A stretch of 34,404 nucleotides of DNA from Prevotella sp. AGR2160 (GCF_000424185.1 NZ_AUJK01000023.1:1-34404), one strand, 5' to 3'; numbered from the stretch's first letter, positions 4,834 to 14,264 are shown. Made by a program: numbers and translations. The notes: a model not told the origin generated them from the sequence alone.

Positions 4834-7800
4834 ATGCACAAACGACTGAAGTGGATTGGCATCATCCTCGTATCACCCCTTTTGTTGGTGATCCTGTTGG
4901 CAGTATTACTCTACGTACCACCCATCCAGAACTGGGCGGTGAAGGAGGTGGCGGCCTATGCCTCCCGGCATACGAAGATGGATATCCATGTAGACCATGT
5001 CCATCTCGTCTTCCCACTGGATCTCGGCATCGACGGTGTCCGTGTGCTGCAGCAGAACGACTCCCTGCCGCAGGTGAAGGACACGCTGGCCGACATTGCC
5101 CACTTACGTGCCGATGTGCAGCTCTTGCCCCTTTTCAAGAAACAGGTGATGGTGGATGCCCTTGACTTCCACCGTATGAAGGTCAACACGAGTACCCTCA
5201 TCCATACCACACGGATCAGCGGCGAGGTGGGGACGCTGACGCTGAAGGCCCACGGCATCGACCTTGGCAAGGAATATGTCCATGTCGACGGTGTGCAGCT
5301 CGCCGATGCCCGTCTGCGGGTGGAGCTCAGTGATACCGTTCCCAAGGATACCACACCGAGCACGAATTTCTGGAAGATCGCCATCCGCCATCTGAAGATC
5401 CATAACACTGACTTCGCCCTCCATCTCCCCGGTGACACCCTCGTCGTGGCCTGCCATTTCGACCGTACGTGGGGTCAGCAGGCCTATCTCGACCTCTTCA
5501 AGAATCTCTATACCGTCGACAAGCTCGACTGGACCGGCGGTGCCTTCCATTTTGACAACCGTTTTAAGACGCACACGCGCCAGGGGATTGACTTTGCCCA
5601 TCTCGGCCTCAATGCCCTCACGCTGCGTGCTGACTCCTTCTATTATTGTGACCGTAAGATCAACGTAAAGGTCCGGCAGGCGAAGTTCAAGGAGCAGAGT
5701 GGCATCGCCGTCAACGACTTCCACGGCCTCTTCCGCATGGACTCCACGATGATCTCATTGCCACGGCTGTATCTCCGTACCCCTTATTCCTTTGTCCAGG
5801 GAAAATTCTATATGGACAGCAATGCCTTCGCTGATACCGATCCCGGTAAGGTGGAGGCGAATCTCCTCGGACAGATCGGCAAGGAAGACCTGATGTTCTT
5901 CATCGACGGCATGCCCCGCGGCTTCTGGGCGCAGTGGCCCGACCGGCCGTTGTCACTGAGCGGACAGCTCCGCGGCAACCTGCAGCTGGCGCGTTTCGAG
6001 GACCTCACCGTCTCCCTTCCCACCGCTTTCTGGCTTCATGCCAACGGCTTCGTCGGTCAGCTCACCGATCCCGCCCGGTTCTATACCCGTGTGCGGCTGA
6101 AGGGCCGTACGAACCACCTCGGATTTATCCGGTCTTTCCTGTCGGCCTCGCTGAACCAGCAGCTCCTGCTGCCCCGGATCACCATCGATGGTTATGGCGA
6201 ATACCATGACCAGCGTGTCGCCGCCAATGTCGTCGTCGGTGAGGGTAGGGGCCGTGTCCATGCCGTGGGGAAGATCGACCTGCGGCGGATGGCTTATGCC
6301 GCGAAAGTCAACGCTACGAATCTCGCCGTGACGCATTTCTATAAGGGCCTCTCCGTGAAGCCCTTCACGGGAGTTGCCGAGGTCCGTGGTGTCGGGACCG
6401 ATCTCTTCTCCCCGAAGACGAAGATCCGGGCGAAGGCCCGTGTCGTCCGTTTCGGTATCCCGGGCTATAATCTCGACCATATCAATCTCCAGGCCCGCCT
6501 GGCTGGTGGCCGTGCCCATGTCGTCGCCGACAGTCATAACGCCCTCCTCCAGGGACTGCTGACCCTCGACGCCCTCATCCCCCACAGCCGGAAGATCGGG
6601 GCCACCCTCAGCGCCGATATCCGCTGTGCCGATCTCTATCACCTCGGCCTCTATGACTCCCCGCTGACGGTCTCCCTCTGTGGTACCGTTGATGTCGCTT
6701 CCGACCTGAAGGACCATCATCTCCTCCAGGGTATGCTCAGTGATATGACCGTCCGTGATACGGCCCATGTCTACCGCCCCGATGATGTCACGATGGATGT
6801 GAAGACGACGCCGACGCTTACCCATGCCATCATCGACTGTGGTGATTTCTATCTGAATATGGATGCCGCGGCGGGCTATCAGCGCCTGCTCAATACCGGC
6901 AACCGGCTGTTGATGGAGATCCGGCGGCAGATAGACCGGCGTGTCATCGACCAGCATGCCCTCCGTGCCCGTCTCCCCGAGGCCCGCATCTATCTCCATA
7001 GTGGTGATGATAACTTCTTCTCGGGTCTGTTGGCCCATTTCGGTTATACGTTCCGTCGTGCCGATGTCGACCTGAGCCTGTCGCCGTCGGAGGGTCTGAA
7101 CGGCTATATGAATGTCGACTCGTTGCTGAGTTACAATCCCCGGCATCTCATCGATGCCATCCGCGTGAACTTCAACTCCGATGCCGTGACGACCCATTAT
7201 CAGGCCATGGTACACAACGGCCCGCAACAGCACCCGTCGTTCACGGCCTTGTTCAATGGCGCCATGAGTGCCCACGGTACTGATCTCGTGGCGACGATCC
7301 TCGACCGCCGTGGACAGACGGGTATCCGTCTGCCCCTCTCCGCGGAGATGGTCGACGACGGTATCCGCTTCCACATGCCCAATGACAGCAGTATCATCCT
7401 CGGTTATAAGGATTTCACCGTCAATGACAGCAACTATGTCTTCCTGACACGGGCGAACCGCGTCTCCGCGTCTGTCGATCTCCAGGCTGCTGACGGTCAG
7501 GGTATCCAACTCTATACCGATGACGGCAATCTCGAGGCCTTGCAGGATCTGACGCTGTCGCTCCACAAGTTTGACTTGGAGAAAGTACTCTCCGTCATCC
7601 CTTATGCCCCCGCGGTGAGTGGTGTGATGGATGGTGACTTCCATGTTGTGCAGACGAAGGACGAGCTCTCCGTCTCCTCCGATGTTGCCGTACAGAACCT
7701 CGTCTATCAGGACTGTCCGATGGGTAATGTGGAGAGTCAGTTCGTCTATGTCCCGCGCAGCGACGGCAGTCATCAGGTCAACGGCCTCCTCTTCGTCAAC

Positions 7801-9468
7801 GACAACCAGGTGGCGACGATCGATGGCACCTATCAGTCACAGGGTGCCGGTTATCTCGACGCGAAGCTGACGATGGAGAAGACGCCGCTGGACCTCCTCA
7901 ACGGTTTCATCCCCCAGCGCCTCTTCGGCTTCCGTGGCTATGGCGAGGGAGAGCTGTCGATCAAGGGCCCCTTGAGCAAGCCCGATGTCAACGGTGAGGT
8001 GTTCCTCGACAGCAGTTATCTCGTCAGTGAGCCTTACGGAGTGACGCTCCGTTTCGCCGAGGATCCTGTAAGAATCCAGAACAGCAAGCTCCTCTTTGAG
8101 AATTTCGAGGTCTTCGCCAATAACGACCAGCCGCTGGATATCGCCGGCTCATTCGACTTCTCCAACCTCGACCGGATGATGATGAATATCCGGATGCGGG
8201 CGAAGAACTTTGAGCTCATCGATGCCAAGCGTAACTACCGTTCCACGGCTTACGGCAAGGCTTTCGTCAACTTCTTCGGTACGATGACGGGACCCGTGAG
8301 CAGTCTGAAGTTACGCGGCAAGGTCGATGTCCTCGGGAATACGGATATGACCTATATCCTCCGGGAGTCGGAGATCTCCACCGATAATGAGTTGGATGAG
8401 CTCGTGAAGTTCACCGATTTCCAGGATACGATCCCCGACCATGTCATCCGTCCGAAGCCTGAGGGCCTCGACATGATGCTCGGCATCGATATCGATGAGC
8501 AGGCGCATATCCTCTGTGCCCTCAATGCTGATCAGAGCAACTATATCGACCTTATGGGCGGCGGCAACCTCATCATGACGTACGATCCCGAGAACAGTCT
8601 CCGGTTGACGGGTAAGTATACCCTCAATGACGGCGAGATGAAATATTCCCTGCCGATCATCCCGTTGAAGACTTTCTCCATCGAGGACGGCAGTTATATC
8701 GAGTTCCGTGGGGACCCGATGGATCCGACACTCCATATCACGGCCACGGAGATGATGCGTGCCAATGTCAACAGCAGCAGTGGCGGTCAGCAGAGCGTGA
8801 ACTTCAAGTGCGGCGTGCAGCTCTCGCAGACGTTGCAGAAGATGGGTGTGGAGTTTATCATCTCCTCACCGGAGAATACGGAGATTCAGAATGAGCTCAA
8901 CACGATGAGTGTGGAGGAGCGCGGTAAGATCGCCGTGGCCATGCTCGCCTCGGGCATGTACCTCAACGGCAACAACACGAACTCCTTCACGATGAACTCC
9001 GCCCTCACGGCATTCCTCAACTCCGAGATCAACACCATCACGGGCAAGGCCATGAAGAGTCTCGGTCTCGATGTCGGCGTGAGTGTCGACAACACGACGA
9101 ATGCCTCCGGCAGCCTCCATACTGACTACAGCTTTAAGTTTGCCAAGCGGTTTTGGAACAACCGCCTGAGCTTCATCGTCGGCGGTAAGTTGCAGAGTGG
9201 CGCGGAGATCAACAACCAGCGGAATAATGACGGTGCCTTCTTCGACAATGTCGAGTTGCAGTACCGCCTCGGCTCCACGTCGAGCAAGTATATCCGTGGA
9301 TACTATAATAATAATGTATACGACTGGCTCGAGGGTCAGGTCGGCGTCTATGGCGTCGGTTTCATCTGGCGTCGTCAGCTCTCCCATTTCAAGGATATCT
9401 TCTCCTTTAAAGATGAGACGGAGGAGATCCCGGACAGCGCGGAGAAAAGTAAAAAAGTAAAGAAGTAA
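4834..9468 (+). CDS. tamB: Translocation and assembly module protein TamB (DUF490)
   Basis: 1544 residues from ATG 4834; the frame also allows a TTG at 4822 but the signal-anchor fits the ATG. One N-terminal transmembrane anchor at about residues 7-28 (WIGIILVSPLLLVILLAVLL) is followed by a very long beta-strand-rich periplasmic region. The C-terminal TamB/DUF490 domain spans roughly residues 1030-1500 and includes GEGELSIKGPLSKPDVNGEV and LRLTGKYTLNDGEMKYSLP. TamB-type proteins form an elongated groove across the periplasm, work with an Omp85 barrel, and are linked to outer membrane protein assembly and lipid transport. The next gene encodes such a barrel, 28 bases away. The last residues SKKVKK are encoded by a tandem AAGTAAA repeat, so the exact C-terminus may vary between strains. 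Confidence 0.9.
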   Translation: MHKRLKWIGIILVSPLLLVILLAVLLYVPPIQNWAVKEVAAYASRHTKMDIHVDHVHLVFPLDLGIDGVRVLQQNDSLPQVKDTLADIAHLRADVQLLPLFKKQVMVDALDFHRMKVNTSTLIHTTRISGEVGTLTLKAHGIDLGKEYVHVDGVQLADARLRVELSDTVPKDTTPSTNFWKIAIRHLKIHNTDFALHLPGDTLVVACHFDRTWGQQAYLDLFKNLYTVDKLDWTGGAFHFDNRFKTHTRQGIDFAHLGLNALTLRADSFYYCDRKINVKVRQAKFKEQSGIAVNDFHGLFRMDSTMISLPRLYLRTPYSFVQGKFYMDSNAFADTDPGKVEANLLGQIGKEDLMFFIDGMPRGFWAQWPDRPLSLSGQLRGNLQLARFEDLTVSLPTAFWLHANGFVGQLTDPARFYTRVRLKGRTNHLGFIRSFLSASLNQQLLLPRITIDGYGEYHDQRVAANVVVGEGRGRVHAVGKIDLRRMAYAAKVNATNLAVTHFYKGLSVKPFTGVAEVRGVGTDLFSPKTKIRAKARVVRFGIPGYNLDHINLQARLAGGRAHVVADSHNALLQGLLTLDALIPHSRKIGATLSADIRCADLYHLGLYDSPLTVSLCGTVDVASDLKDHHLLQGMLSDMTVRDTAHVYRPDDVTMDVKTTPTLTHAIIDCGDFYLNMDAAAGYQRLLNTGNRLLMEIRRQIDRRVIDQHALRARLPEARIYLHSGDDNFFSGLLAHFGYTFRRADVDLSLSPSEGLNGYMNVDSLLSYNPRHLIDAIRVNFNSDAVTTHYQAMVHNGPQQHPSFTALFNGAMSAHGTDLVATILDRRGQTGIRLPLSAEMVDDGIRFHMPNDSSIILGYKDFTVNDSNYVFLTRANRVSASVDLQAADGQGIQLYTDDGNLEALQDLTLSLHKFDLEKVLSVIPYAPAVSGVMDGDFHVVQTKDELSVSSDVAVQNLVYQDCPMGNVESQFVYVPRSDGSHQVNGLLFVNDNQVATIDGTYQSQGAGYLDAKLTMEKTPLDLLNGFIPQRLFGFRGYGEGELSIKGPLSKPDVNGEVFLDSSYLVSEPYGVTLRFAEDPVRIQNSKLLFENFEVFANNDQPLDIAGSFDFSNLDRMMMNIRMRAKNFELIDAKRNYRSTAYGKAFVNFFGTMTGPVSSLKLRGKVDVLGNTDMTYILRESEISTDNELDELVKFTDFQDTIPDHVIRPKPEGLDMMLGIDIDEQAHILCALNADQSNYIDLMGGGNLIMTYDPENSLRLTGKYTLNDGEMKYSLPIIPLKTFSIEDGSYIEFRGDPMDPTLHITATEMMRANVNSSSGGQQSVNFKCGVQLSQTLQKMGVEFIISSPENTEIQNELNTMSVEERGKIAVAMLASGMYLNGNNTNSFTMNSALTAFLNSEINTITGKAMKSLGLDVGVSVDNTTNASGSLHTDYSFKFAKRFWNNRLSFIVGGKLQSGAEINNQRNNDGAFFDNVELQYRLGSTSSKYIRGYYNNNVYDWLEGQVGVYGVGFIWRRQLSHFKDIFSFKDETEEIPDSAEKSKKVKK

Positions 9469-9493
9469 AAAAGTAAAGAAGTAAAAAAGTAAG
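9450..9493 (+). repeat. AAGTAAAAAAGTAAAG tandem repeat spanning the end of tamB
   Basis: A run of AAAAGTAAAAAAGTAAAGAAGT units overlaps the last codons of tamB and fills the gap to the next gene. The same text recurs at 14971-15002, after the DUF4827 gene, and in reverse orientation as TACTTTTAAACTAC at about 11950. Confidence 0.75.
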
Positions 9494-9496
9494 ATA

Positions 9497-11878
9497 TTGA
9501 GACACGCGATATTTCCTATACTGATGGCGGTCGTGACGGCGGGCATGGTAGCCGGCTGTTCAGAGACCTCGGCAATCCCGGAGGGTGAGCAGCTCTTCAC
9601 GGGACTGAAGCCGATCCAATATACCGACTATACCCCTTGTGCGCATGCGGAGACGACGAAGACGGAGCTCGAGGCGGCCTTGGCGTCAGCGCCGAATGGT
9701 GCCCTCTTCGGTTCGAGCTACTATCGTAACCCCTTTGATGTCAGTCTGTGGGTATGGAATGCCTTCTCCCGGGACTCTACGGGTGTGGGCCGTTGGCTCA
9801 CGCGCGCCTTCGGCTCCCGGCCGAAACTGATGTCGGAGGTCAACCCGTCACTCCGTGCCCTCGTTGCCCAGGGACAGTTGAAGAAGTTCGGCTATTTCAA
9901 CGGCCGCGTGAGTTATGAGAACATTACCCTCCGCAACAAGAAGAAGGGAAAGGTGGCCTATACCGTCGATATGGGACATCTGTGGACCTACGACAGTATC
10001 CGGTATCTCCATTTTCCACCGGCTATGGACTCCCTCATCGTCGCCCATCAGAGTGAGGCCGCTATCAAGTCCGGTGATCCCTTCACCGTCAGCGGCCTCG
10101 ACAAGGAGCGCCAGCGCCTCGCCACCCTCATGCGGTCGAATGGCTATTATTTCTACGACAAGAGTGCCGCCAGCTATCTCGCCGACACCCTCTCCGTGCC
10201 CGGGAAGGCGCAGATGCGGTTGATGATGGTCGACTCCCTTGACGACCGTGTCCGGCGCCAGTGGACGATCGGCCGGATGAACTTCAATATCCGCCGCTCT
10301 TTCCTCGAGCCCCTCAACGACAGTATTGTCCGCCACAGTTATACCGCCCGTTTCAACGGCCGGAAGTCTCCCGTGCGTATGGGCGTCATCCGTCGTAACC
10401 TTGGCCTTACCTCCGGCGAGCTCTATCAGGTGGACCATGAGAATAAGGCCAAGCAACATCTTCAGGACCTCGGCATCTTCTCTTATACTAATATGAGTTT
10501 CGTGCCCCGTGACACCACCGGTCTCAGTGACACCCTCGATGTCAATACCGACCTCGTGCTGGAGAAACCCTATGACTTCTATGTCAACGGTAACGGAAAA
10601 GGAAAGACGACGGGACGTATCGGTCCCGAGGTCGTCGTCGGTCTGACGAAGAATAATGCTTTCCGGGGCGGTGAGAAACTCGACATCAGTCTCCATGGCT
10701 CCTATGAGTGGCAGACGGGGCATCAGAGTGAAGGCTCCTCGACTTCCGTTAACAGTTACGAGTATGGCTCCGATATTGCCCTGACGCTGCCGCGCATGCT
10801 CACGCCGCGGAGCCTGCTGCGCTTCACGCAGAGCCGTGAGCGCCGTCGTCGGCTCCGTGAGAAGCGGGGTGGGGTGCCACGGAAACATTTTGAGTACTAT
10901 CAGACACCGACGACGACCCTGAAGGCCTCGTTTAATATCATCAACCGTGCCGGCTATTTCCGTCGTCATGTCATCAGTGGAGAGTTGACATACGACTGGA
11001 TGCCGACGGCCCAGTCGAGTTTCTCCTTCTCTCCCTTGGTGGTCAGTTATGAATATATGAACTCGTGGACCGATAAGTATGCGGCCCTGGAGGCGGAGAA
11101 TCCCTATCTGCAGGTCTCCATGGCTGATAAGTTCGTGCCGAAGATGAGTTTCACCTATAAATATACGTCACCGTCGAAGGACAAGAACCCCGTGACGGTA
11201 TCAGCGACGGTGTCGGAAGCCGGAAACCTCCTCTCGGCGTTCAAGACGACGATCGGACAGCGTTGGAACACGAAGGAGAAGACGCTCTTCCATAACCCTT
11301 ACGCACAGTTCATCAAGTTGGAGACCGACTGGGTGAAACTCTGGCGGCTCAGTGAGCACAGCAGTCTTGTGGCCCATGCCAACGGCGGCGTGATCTACAG
11401 TTATGGCAACTCCTCCGTGGCGCCTTATTATGAGTCGTTCTATGTCGGTGGTGCCAACAGTATCCGTGCCTTCAACGTCCGCAGCATCGGTCCCGGTGAT
11501 TTCGTCCCTGCCGACAAGCGTTACAGTTATGTATCCCAGATCGGTGATATCAAACTCCTTGGCAACCTCGAATACCGGCCGCGGCTGTGGGGTGACCTCT
11601 ATGGAGCCCTCTTCCTCGATGCCGGTAATGTGTGGACGATGCCGTCGGGGGATGTGGAGAACACCACAAGCTCAGACTTCCAGTTTAACCGCTTCTTCAA
11701 GCAGATGGCCGTGGGAACGGGTGTCGGCCTGCGCTATGACATGGGTATGTTCGTCATCCGTATCGACTGGGGTGTCGGACTCCATGTGCCGTATGACACG
11801 GGAAAGTCCGGATTCTTCAATATCGGGCGGTTCAAGGACGCACAGACCCTGCACCTCGCCGTGGGATACCCGTTCTGA
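9497..11878 (+). CDS. Omp85/BamA-TamA-family outer membrane lipoprotein (TamL-like)
   Basis: 793 residues if TTG 9497 is the start. That start gives a lipoprotein signal (RHAIFPILMAVVTAGMVAGC) with lipobox VAGC and lipidated Cys21, whereas the first ATG (9524) would leave too short a signal. The N-terminal third is POTRA-like (periplasmic), and the C-terminal half is a beta-barrel with the Omp85 loop-6 signature in VGGANSIRAFNVRSIGPG. It ends in HLAVGYPF with the terminal aromatic expected of outer membrane barrels. Lipidated Omp85 proteins paired with TamB in Bacteroidota are called TamL. Its place directly downstream of tamB supports one envelope-assembly operon. The exact client proteins are unknown. 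Confidence 0.87.
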   Translation: MRHAIFPILMAVVTAGMVAGCSETSAIPEGEQLFTGLKPIQYTDYTPCAHAETTKTELEAALASAPNGALFGSSYYRNPFDVSLWVWNAFSRDSTGVGRWLTRAFGSRPKLMSEVNPSLRALVAQGQLKKFGYFNGRVSYENITLRNKKKGKVAYTVDMGHLWTYDSIRYLHFPPAMDSLIVAHQSEAAIKSGDPFTVSGLDKERQRLATLMRSNGYYFYDKSAASYLADTLSVPGKAQMRLMMVDSLDDRVRRQWTIGRMNFNIRRSFLEPLNDSIVRHSYTARFNGRKSPVRMGVIRRNLGLTSGELYQVDHENKAKQHLQDLGIFSYTNMSFVPRDTTGLSDTLDVNTDLVLEKPYDFYVNGNGKGKTTGRIGPEVVVGLTKNNAFRGGEKLDISLHGSYEWQTGHQSEGSSTSVNSYEYGSDIALTLPRMLTPRSLLRFTQSRERRRRLREKRGGVPRKHFEYYQTPTTTLKASFNIINRAGYFRRHVISGELTYDWMPTAQSSFSFSPLVVSYEYMNSWTDKYAALEAENPYLQVSMADKFVPKMSFTYKYTSPSKDKNPVTVSATVSEAGNLLSAFKTTIGQRWNTKEKTLFHNPYAQFIKLETDWVKLWRLSEHSSLVAHANGGVIYSYGNSSVAPYYESFYVGGANSIRAFNVRSIGPGDFVPADKRYSYVSQIGDIKLLGNLEYRPRLWGDLYGALFLDAGNVWTMPSGDVENTTSSDFQFNRFFKQMAVGTGVGLRYDMGMFVIRIDWGVGLHVPYDTGKSGFFNIGRFKDAQTLHLAVGYPF

Positions 11879-12010
11879 GAATGGAGAATGGAGAATGGAA
11901 AATGGTGGCGGGTGGAAATAACAAAAACCGGATACTCCGTCTCTACCTTTTTACTTTTAAACTACTCGATAAAGGCGCAGCAGGGCCCCGGAAGGGCCCA
12001 ATCTGATTAA

Positions 12011-12059
12011 CCCCGGGCAGAGGGAGCACGAGCGCAGCGAGGGCTCCCTCTGCCCGGGG
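12011..12059. terminator. Perfect 17-bp GC-rich inverted repeat (possible terminator or REP-like hairpin)
   Basis: CCCCGGGCAGAGGGAGC (12011-12027) and GCTCCCTCTGCCCGGGG (12043-12059) are exact complements around a 15-base loop. It lies 132 bases after the Omp85 stop and could end that transcript, though no T tract follows, so factor-dependent termination or a dispersed repeat are equally possible. Confidence 0.55.
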
Positions 12060-12086
12060 AGAGAACTGCTCCCCTCTCACTGGTGC

Positions 12087-12145
12087 GTCCCCGGAGGGGG
12101 CGAACGTCAGCGGCAACGAGACGGTTGTTGGCCCCCTCCGGGGAC
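12087..12145. repeat. GC-rich hairpin, same family as 1673-1731
   Basis: GTCCCCGGAGGGGGC (12087-12101) pairs perfectly with GCCCCCTCCGGGGAC (12131-12145). The left arm continues into GAACGTCAGCGGC exactly as at 1687-1700. Confidence 0.75.
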
Positions 12146-12194
12146 CTGGCTGCGCCAAAAGCGTGGTGCGGAATTACGGTGTTGGCGTTTTGGC

Positions 12195-12225
12195 GCGGAA
12201 CATAATAAATTATGTCCCTACGAAG
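12195..12225 (+). repeat. Dispersed palindromic element, copy 2
   Basis: GCGGAACATAATAAATTATG followed by TCCCTACGAAG. Compared with copy 1 at 1609 both arms change together (CATAAT/ATTATG for CATGAT/ATCATG), so the palindrome is kept. Confidence 0.65.
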
Positions 12226-12272
12226 GGCAGAATATTTTTCCGTTTCCATGCGTTTGTTTGCGTAAAAAATCG

Positions 12273-12280
12273 TAACTTTG
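12273..12280 (+). promoter_or_regulatory. Promoter -7 element upstream of the nucleotidyltransferase gene
   Basis: TAACTTTG matches the Bacteroidota -7 consensus TAnnTTTG and lies 35 bases before ATG 12316. TTTG tetramers upstream (12253-12256 and 12257-12260) are closer than the ideal 19-20 base spacing, so the -33 element is uncertain. Confidence 0.55.
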
Positions 12281-12315
12281 CATCATCAACGAAGAATCAT
12301 TTAACAAAGCAGAAA

Positions 12316-13227
12316 ATGAAACCAACATTATTACTCCTCGCTGCCGGAATGGGCAGCCGTTACGGTGGCCTGAAACAGCTCGATGGACTGGGTCCCAATG
12401 GTGAGACCATCATGGACTATTCTATCTATGACGCTATCCAGGCCGGTTTCGGTAAGATCGTATGGGTCATCCGTAAGGATTTCGAACAGGACTTCCGTGA
12501 GAAGATCCTCTCCAAGTATGAGGGCCACATTCCTTGTGAGCTCGTCTTCCAGAGCCTCGACAAGCTCCCCGAGGGCTATTCTGCTCCCGAGGGCCGTACG
12601 AAGCCGTGGGGTACGAACCATGCCGTGATGATGGCCAAGGAGGTCATCCATGAGCCCTTCTGTGTCATCAACTGTGATGACTTCTACAACCGTGACTGTT
12701 TCAAGGTCATCGGCAAGTTCCTCTCCGAGCTCCCCGAGGGCAGTCGTAACCAATATGCTATGGTTGGTTTCCGTGTCGGCAACACCCTCTCCGATAATGG
12801 CTCCGTGAGCCGTGGCGTCTGCTCGAAGGATGGCGAGAACCACCTCACGACATGTGTCGAGCGTACGGAGATCGTCCGTCAGGCAGATGGTAAGGTCGCC
12901 TACAAGGATGGAGACCAATGGGTGAACATCCCCGACACCACACCGGTGAGTATGAACGTATGGGGGTTCACGCCCGACTATTTCGAGTATAGTGACCAGT
13001 TCTTCAAGGACTTCCTCGATGCTCCCGAGACGAAGGCCAATCCGAAGGCTGAGTACCTCATCCCCTGGGTTGTCAACAAGCTCATCAACGATGGTACGGC
13101 AACGTGCGAGGTCCTCGACACGACAAGTAAGTGGTTCGGCGTCACCTACAGTGCCGACCGTCCCGGTGTCGTCGCCAAGATTCAGAAGCTCGTCGATGAG
13201 GGTGTCTATCCCAATAAACTCTTCTAA
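12316..13227 (+). CDS. Nucleotidyltransferase family protein (NTP-transferase fold, substrate unknown)
   Basis: 303 residues, cytoplasmic. The N-terminal signature LLAAGMGSRYGGLKQL (about 7-22) is the G-x-G-x-R...K nucleotide-binding loop of sugar-phosphate nucleotidylyltransferases. Asp121-Asp122 in VINCDDFYNRD are the likely metal ligands, and KPWGTNHAV (about 96-104) fits the base or sugar recognition strand. The family would join an NTP to a sugar phosphate or a choline-like phosphate, releasing pyrophosphate. Nothing here fixes the substrate. ATG 12316 is chosen because the signature follows immediately and a promoter lies just upstream, which excludes the longer frame from 12163. The stop overlaps the next start by one base (TAATG), so the two are translationally coupled. 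Confidence 0.85.
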   Translation: MKPTLLLLAAGMGSRYGGLKQLDGLGPNGETIMDYSIYDAIQAGFGKIVWVIRKDFEQDFREKILSKYEGHIPCELVFQSLDKLPEGYSAPEGRTKPWGTNHAVMMAKEVIHEPFCVINCDDFYNRDCFKVIGKFLSELPEGSRNQYAMVGFRVGNTLSDNGSVSRGVCSKDGENHLTTCVERTEIVRQADGKVAYKDGDQWVNIPDTTPVSMNVWGFTPDYFEYSDQFFKDFLDAPETKANPKAEYLIPWVVNKLINDGTATCEVLDTTSKWFGVTYSADRPGVVAKIQKLVDEGVYPNKLF

Positions 13228-14264
13228 TGGAAATCAATATCTTAACAGATCAGGAAGCCGCTACACTGCGCGAAGTCGTAGCGGCTTCTTCGCATATTCT
13301 CATTCTCGGTCATAAATCACCTGATGGTGATGCCATCGGCGCCTGTCTGGCTTGGCAGCAGTATCTCATCTCTCTGGGGAAGCAGCCCCGCATCATCGTC
13401 CCGGATGCTTATCCCGATTTCCTGCAGTGGCTGCCCTGCTCTGAGACGATCCTGCGTTATGACAAGCATCCCGACGAGGTGAAGAAACTCTTCTCGGAGG
13501 CAGATCTCGTGTTCTGTCTCGATTTTAATGTCTCTTCCCGAGTGGAGGAGTTGCAGCCGCTGCTGGATGATTTCAAGGGCCATAAGATCATGATCGACCA
13601 TCATCTCGATCCGCAGCTCGCGGATGCGTCACTCGTCATCTCCCGTCCTGAGGCGTCGTCGACCTGTGAGCTCATCTTCCGTGTGGTCTGGCAGCTCGGC
13701 GCCTTCGATGCCATGCCGCGGAAGTTCGCCGTGGCCGACTACTGTGGTATGATGACGGACACGGGGGGCTTCACGTACAACTCTTCCGATCCCGCCATCT
13801 ATTTCATCATCTCGCAGTTGCTCACGAAAGGCATCGACAAGGACAAGATCTATCGGAATGTCTTCAACAACTACAGCACATGGGCCATCCGTCTCCGCGG
13901 TTATCTGCTGTCACGGAAGTTGAACTATGTGGATGACCTCCATGCTTGTTTCTATAGTGTCTCCCGAGACGAGATGAAACGTTATCATTTCACCAAGGGC
14001 GACCTGGAAGGTCTCGTCAATGAACCGCTGCGCATCAAAGGAACGAAACTGTCGATCTCTCTGCGTCAGGATACGGAAAAGGAAAATCTCGTGTATTGTT
14101 CCTTACGTTCTGTTGATGACTTCCCTGCCAATAAGGTTGCTGAGGACTTCTTCCATGGCGGCGGTCATCTCAATGCGGCGGGTGGAAAACTCTTCTGTAG
14201 TATTGATGAAGCTGAAAAAATCGCAAGAAAAGCTATAAATGCCTATTCTGATTTGCTGAAATAA
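13227..14264 (+). CDS. nrnA: DHH-family phosphoesterase (NrnA-type oligoribonuclease / pAp phosphatase)
   Basis: 345 residues. Seen: GHKSPDGDAIG (28-38, metal-binding His29, Asp33, Asp35), LDFN with Asp99, MIDHHLD with the DHH triad at 124-126, DTGGFTYN with Asp178, and the DHHA1 substrate-binding motif GGGHLNAAGG (311-320). This is the full DHH-DHHA1 arrangement of NrnA, a Mn-dependent enzyme that degrades nano-RNAs or pGpG-type dinucleotides and dephosphorylates 3'-phosphoadenosine 5'-phosphate. It starts on the last base of the preceding stop codon. Whether it also acts in cyclic dinucleotide breakdown cannot be decided from sequence. Confidence in the fold is high, in the exact substrate moderate. 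Confidence 0.9.
   Translation: MEINILTDQEAATLREVVAASSHILILGHKSPDGDAIGACLAWQQYLISLGKQPRIIVPDAYPDFLQWLPCSETILRYDKHPDEVKKLFSEADLVFCLDFNVSSRVEELQPLLDDFKGHKIMIDHHLDPQLADASLVISRPEASSTCELIFRVVWQLGAFDAMPRKFAVADYCGMMTDTGGFTYNSSDPAIYFIISQLLTKGIDKDKIYRNVFNNYSTWAIRLRGYLLSRKLNYVDDLHACFYSVSRDEMKRYHFTKGDLEGLVNEPLRIKGTKLSISLRQDTEKENLVYCSLRSVDDFPANKVAEDFFHGGGHLNAAGGKLFCSIDEAEKIARKAINAYSDLLK

Larger units (their letters stand above)
11879..12315. repeat. Gene-free intergenic region (437 bases) packed with palindromes
   Basis: It begins with GAGAATGGAGAATGG tandem units, then a reversed AAGTAAA-type segment, a perfect 17-bp inverted repeat (12011-12059), a GTCCCCGGAGGGGGC hairpin (12087-12145), a CATAATAAATTATG palindromic element (12195-12225) and the promoter of the next gene. 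An open frame starting at 12163 runs through these repeats into the next gene but has no family support before ATG 12316. Confidence 0.75.

Noticed and set aside
5953..7773. 606-residue open frame on the minus strand inside tamB
   Set aside because: Lies wholly opposite a clear TamB gene; low-complexity I/D/E/R/G-rich translation with no family signature, caused by strong third-position bias of the sense gene.
12163..12315. N-terminal extension of the nucleotidyltransferase frame
   Set aside because: Passes through a palindromic repeat and the promoter; the conserved loop begins right after ATG 12316.
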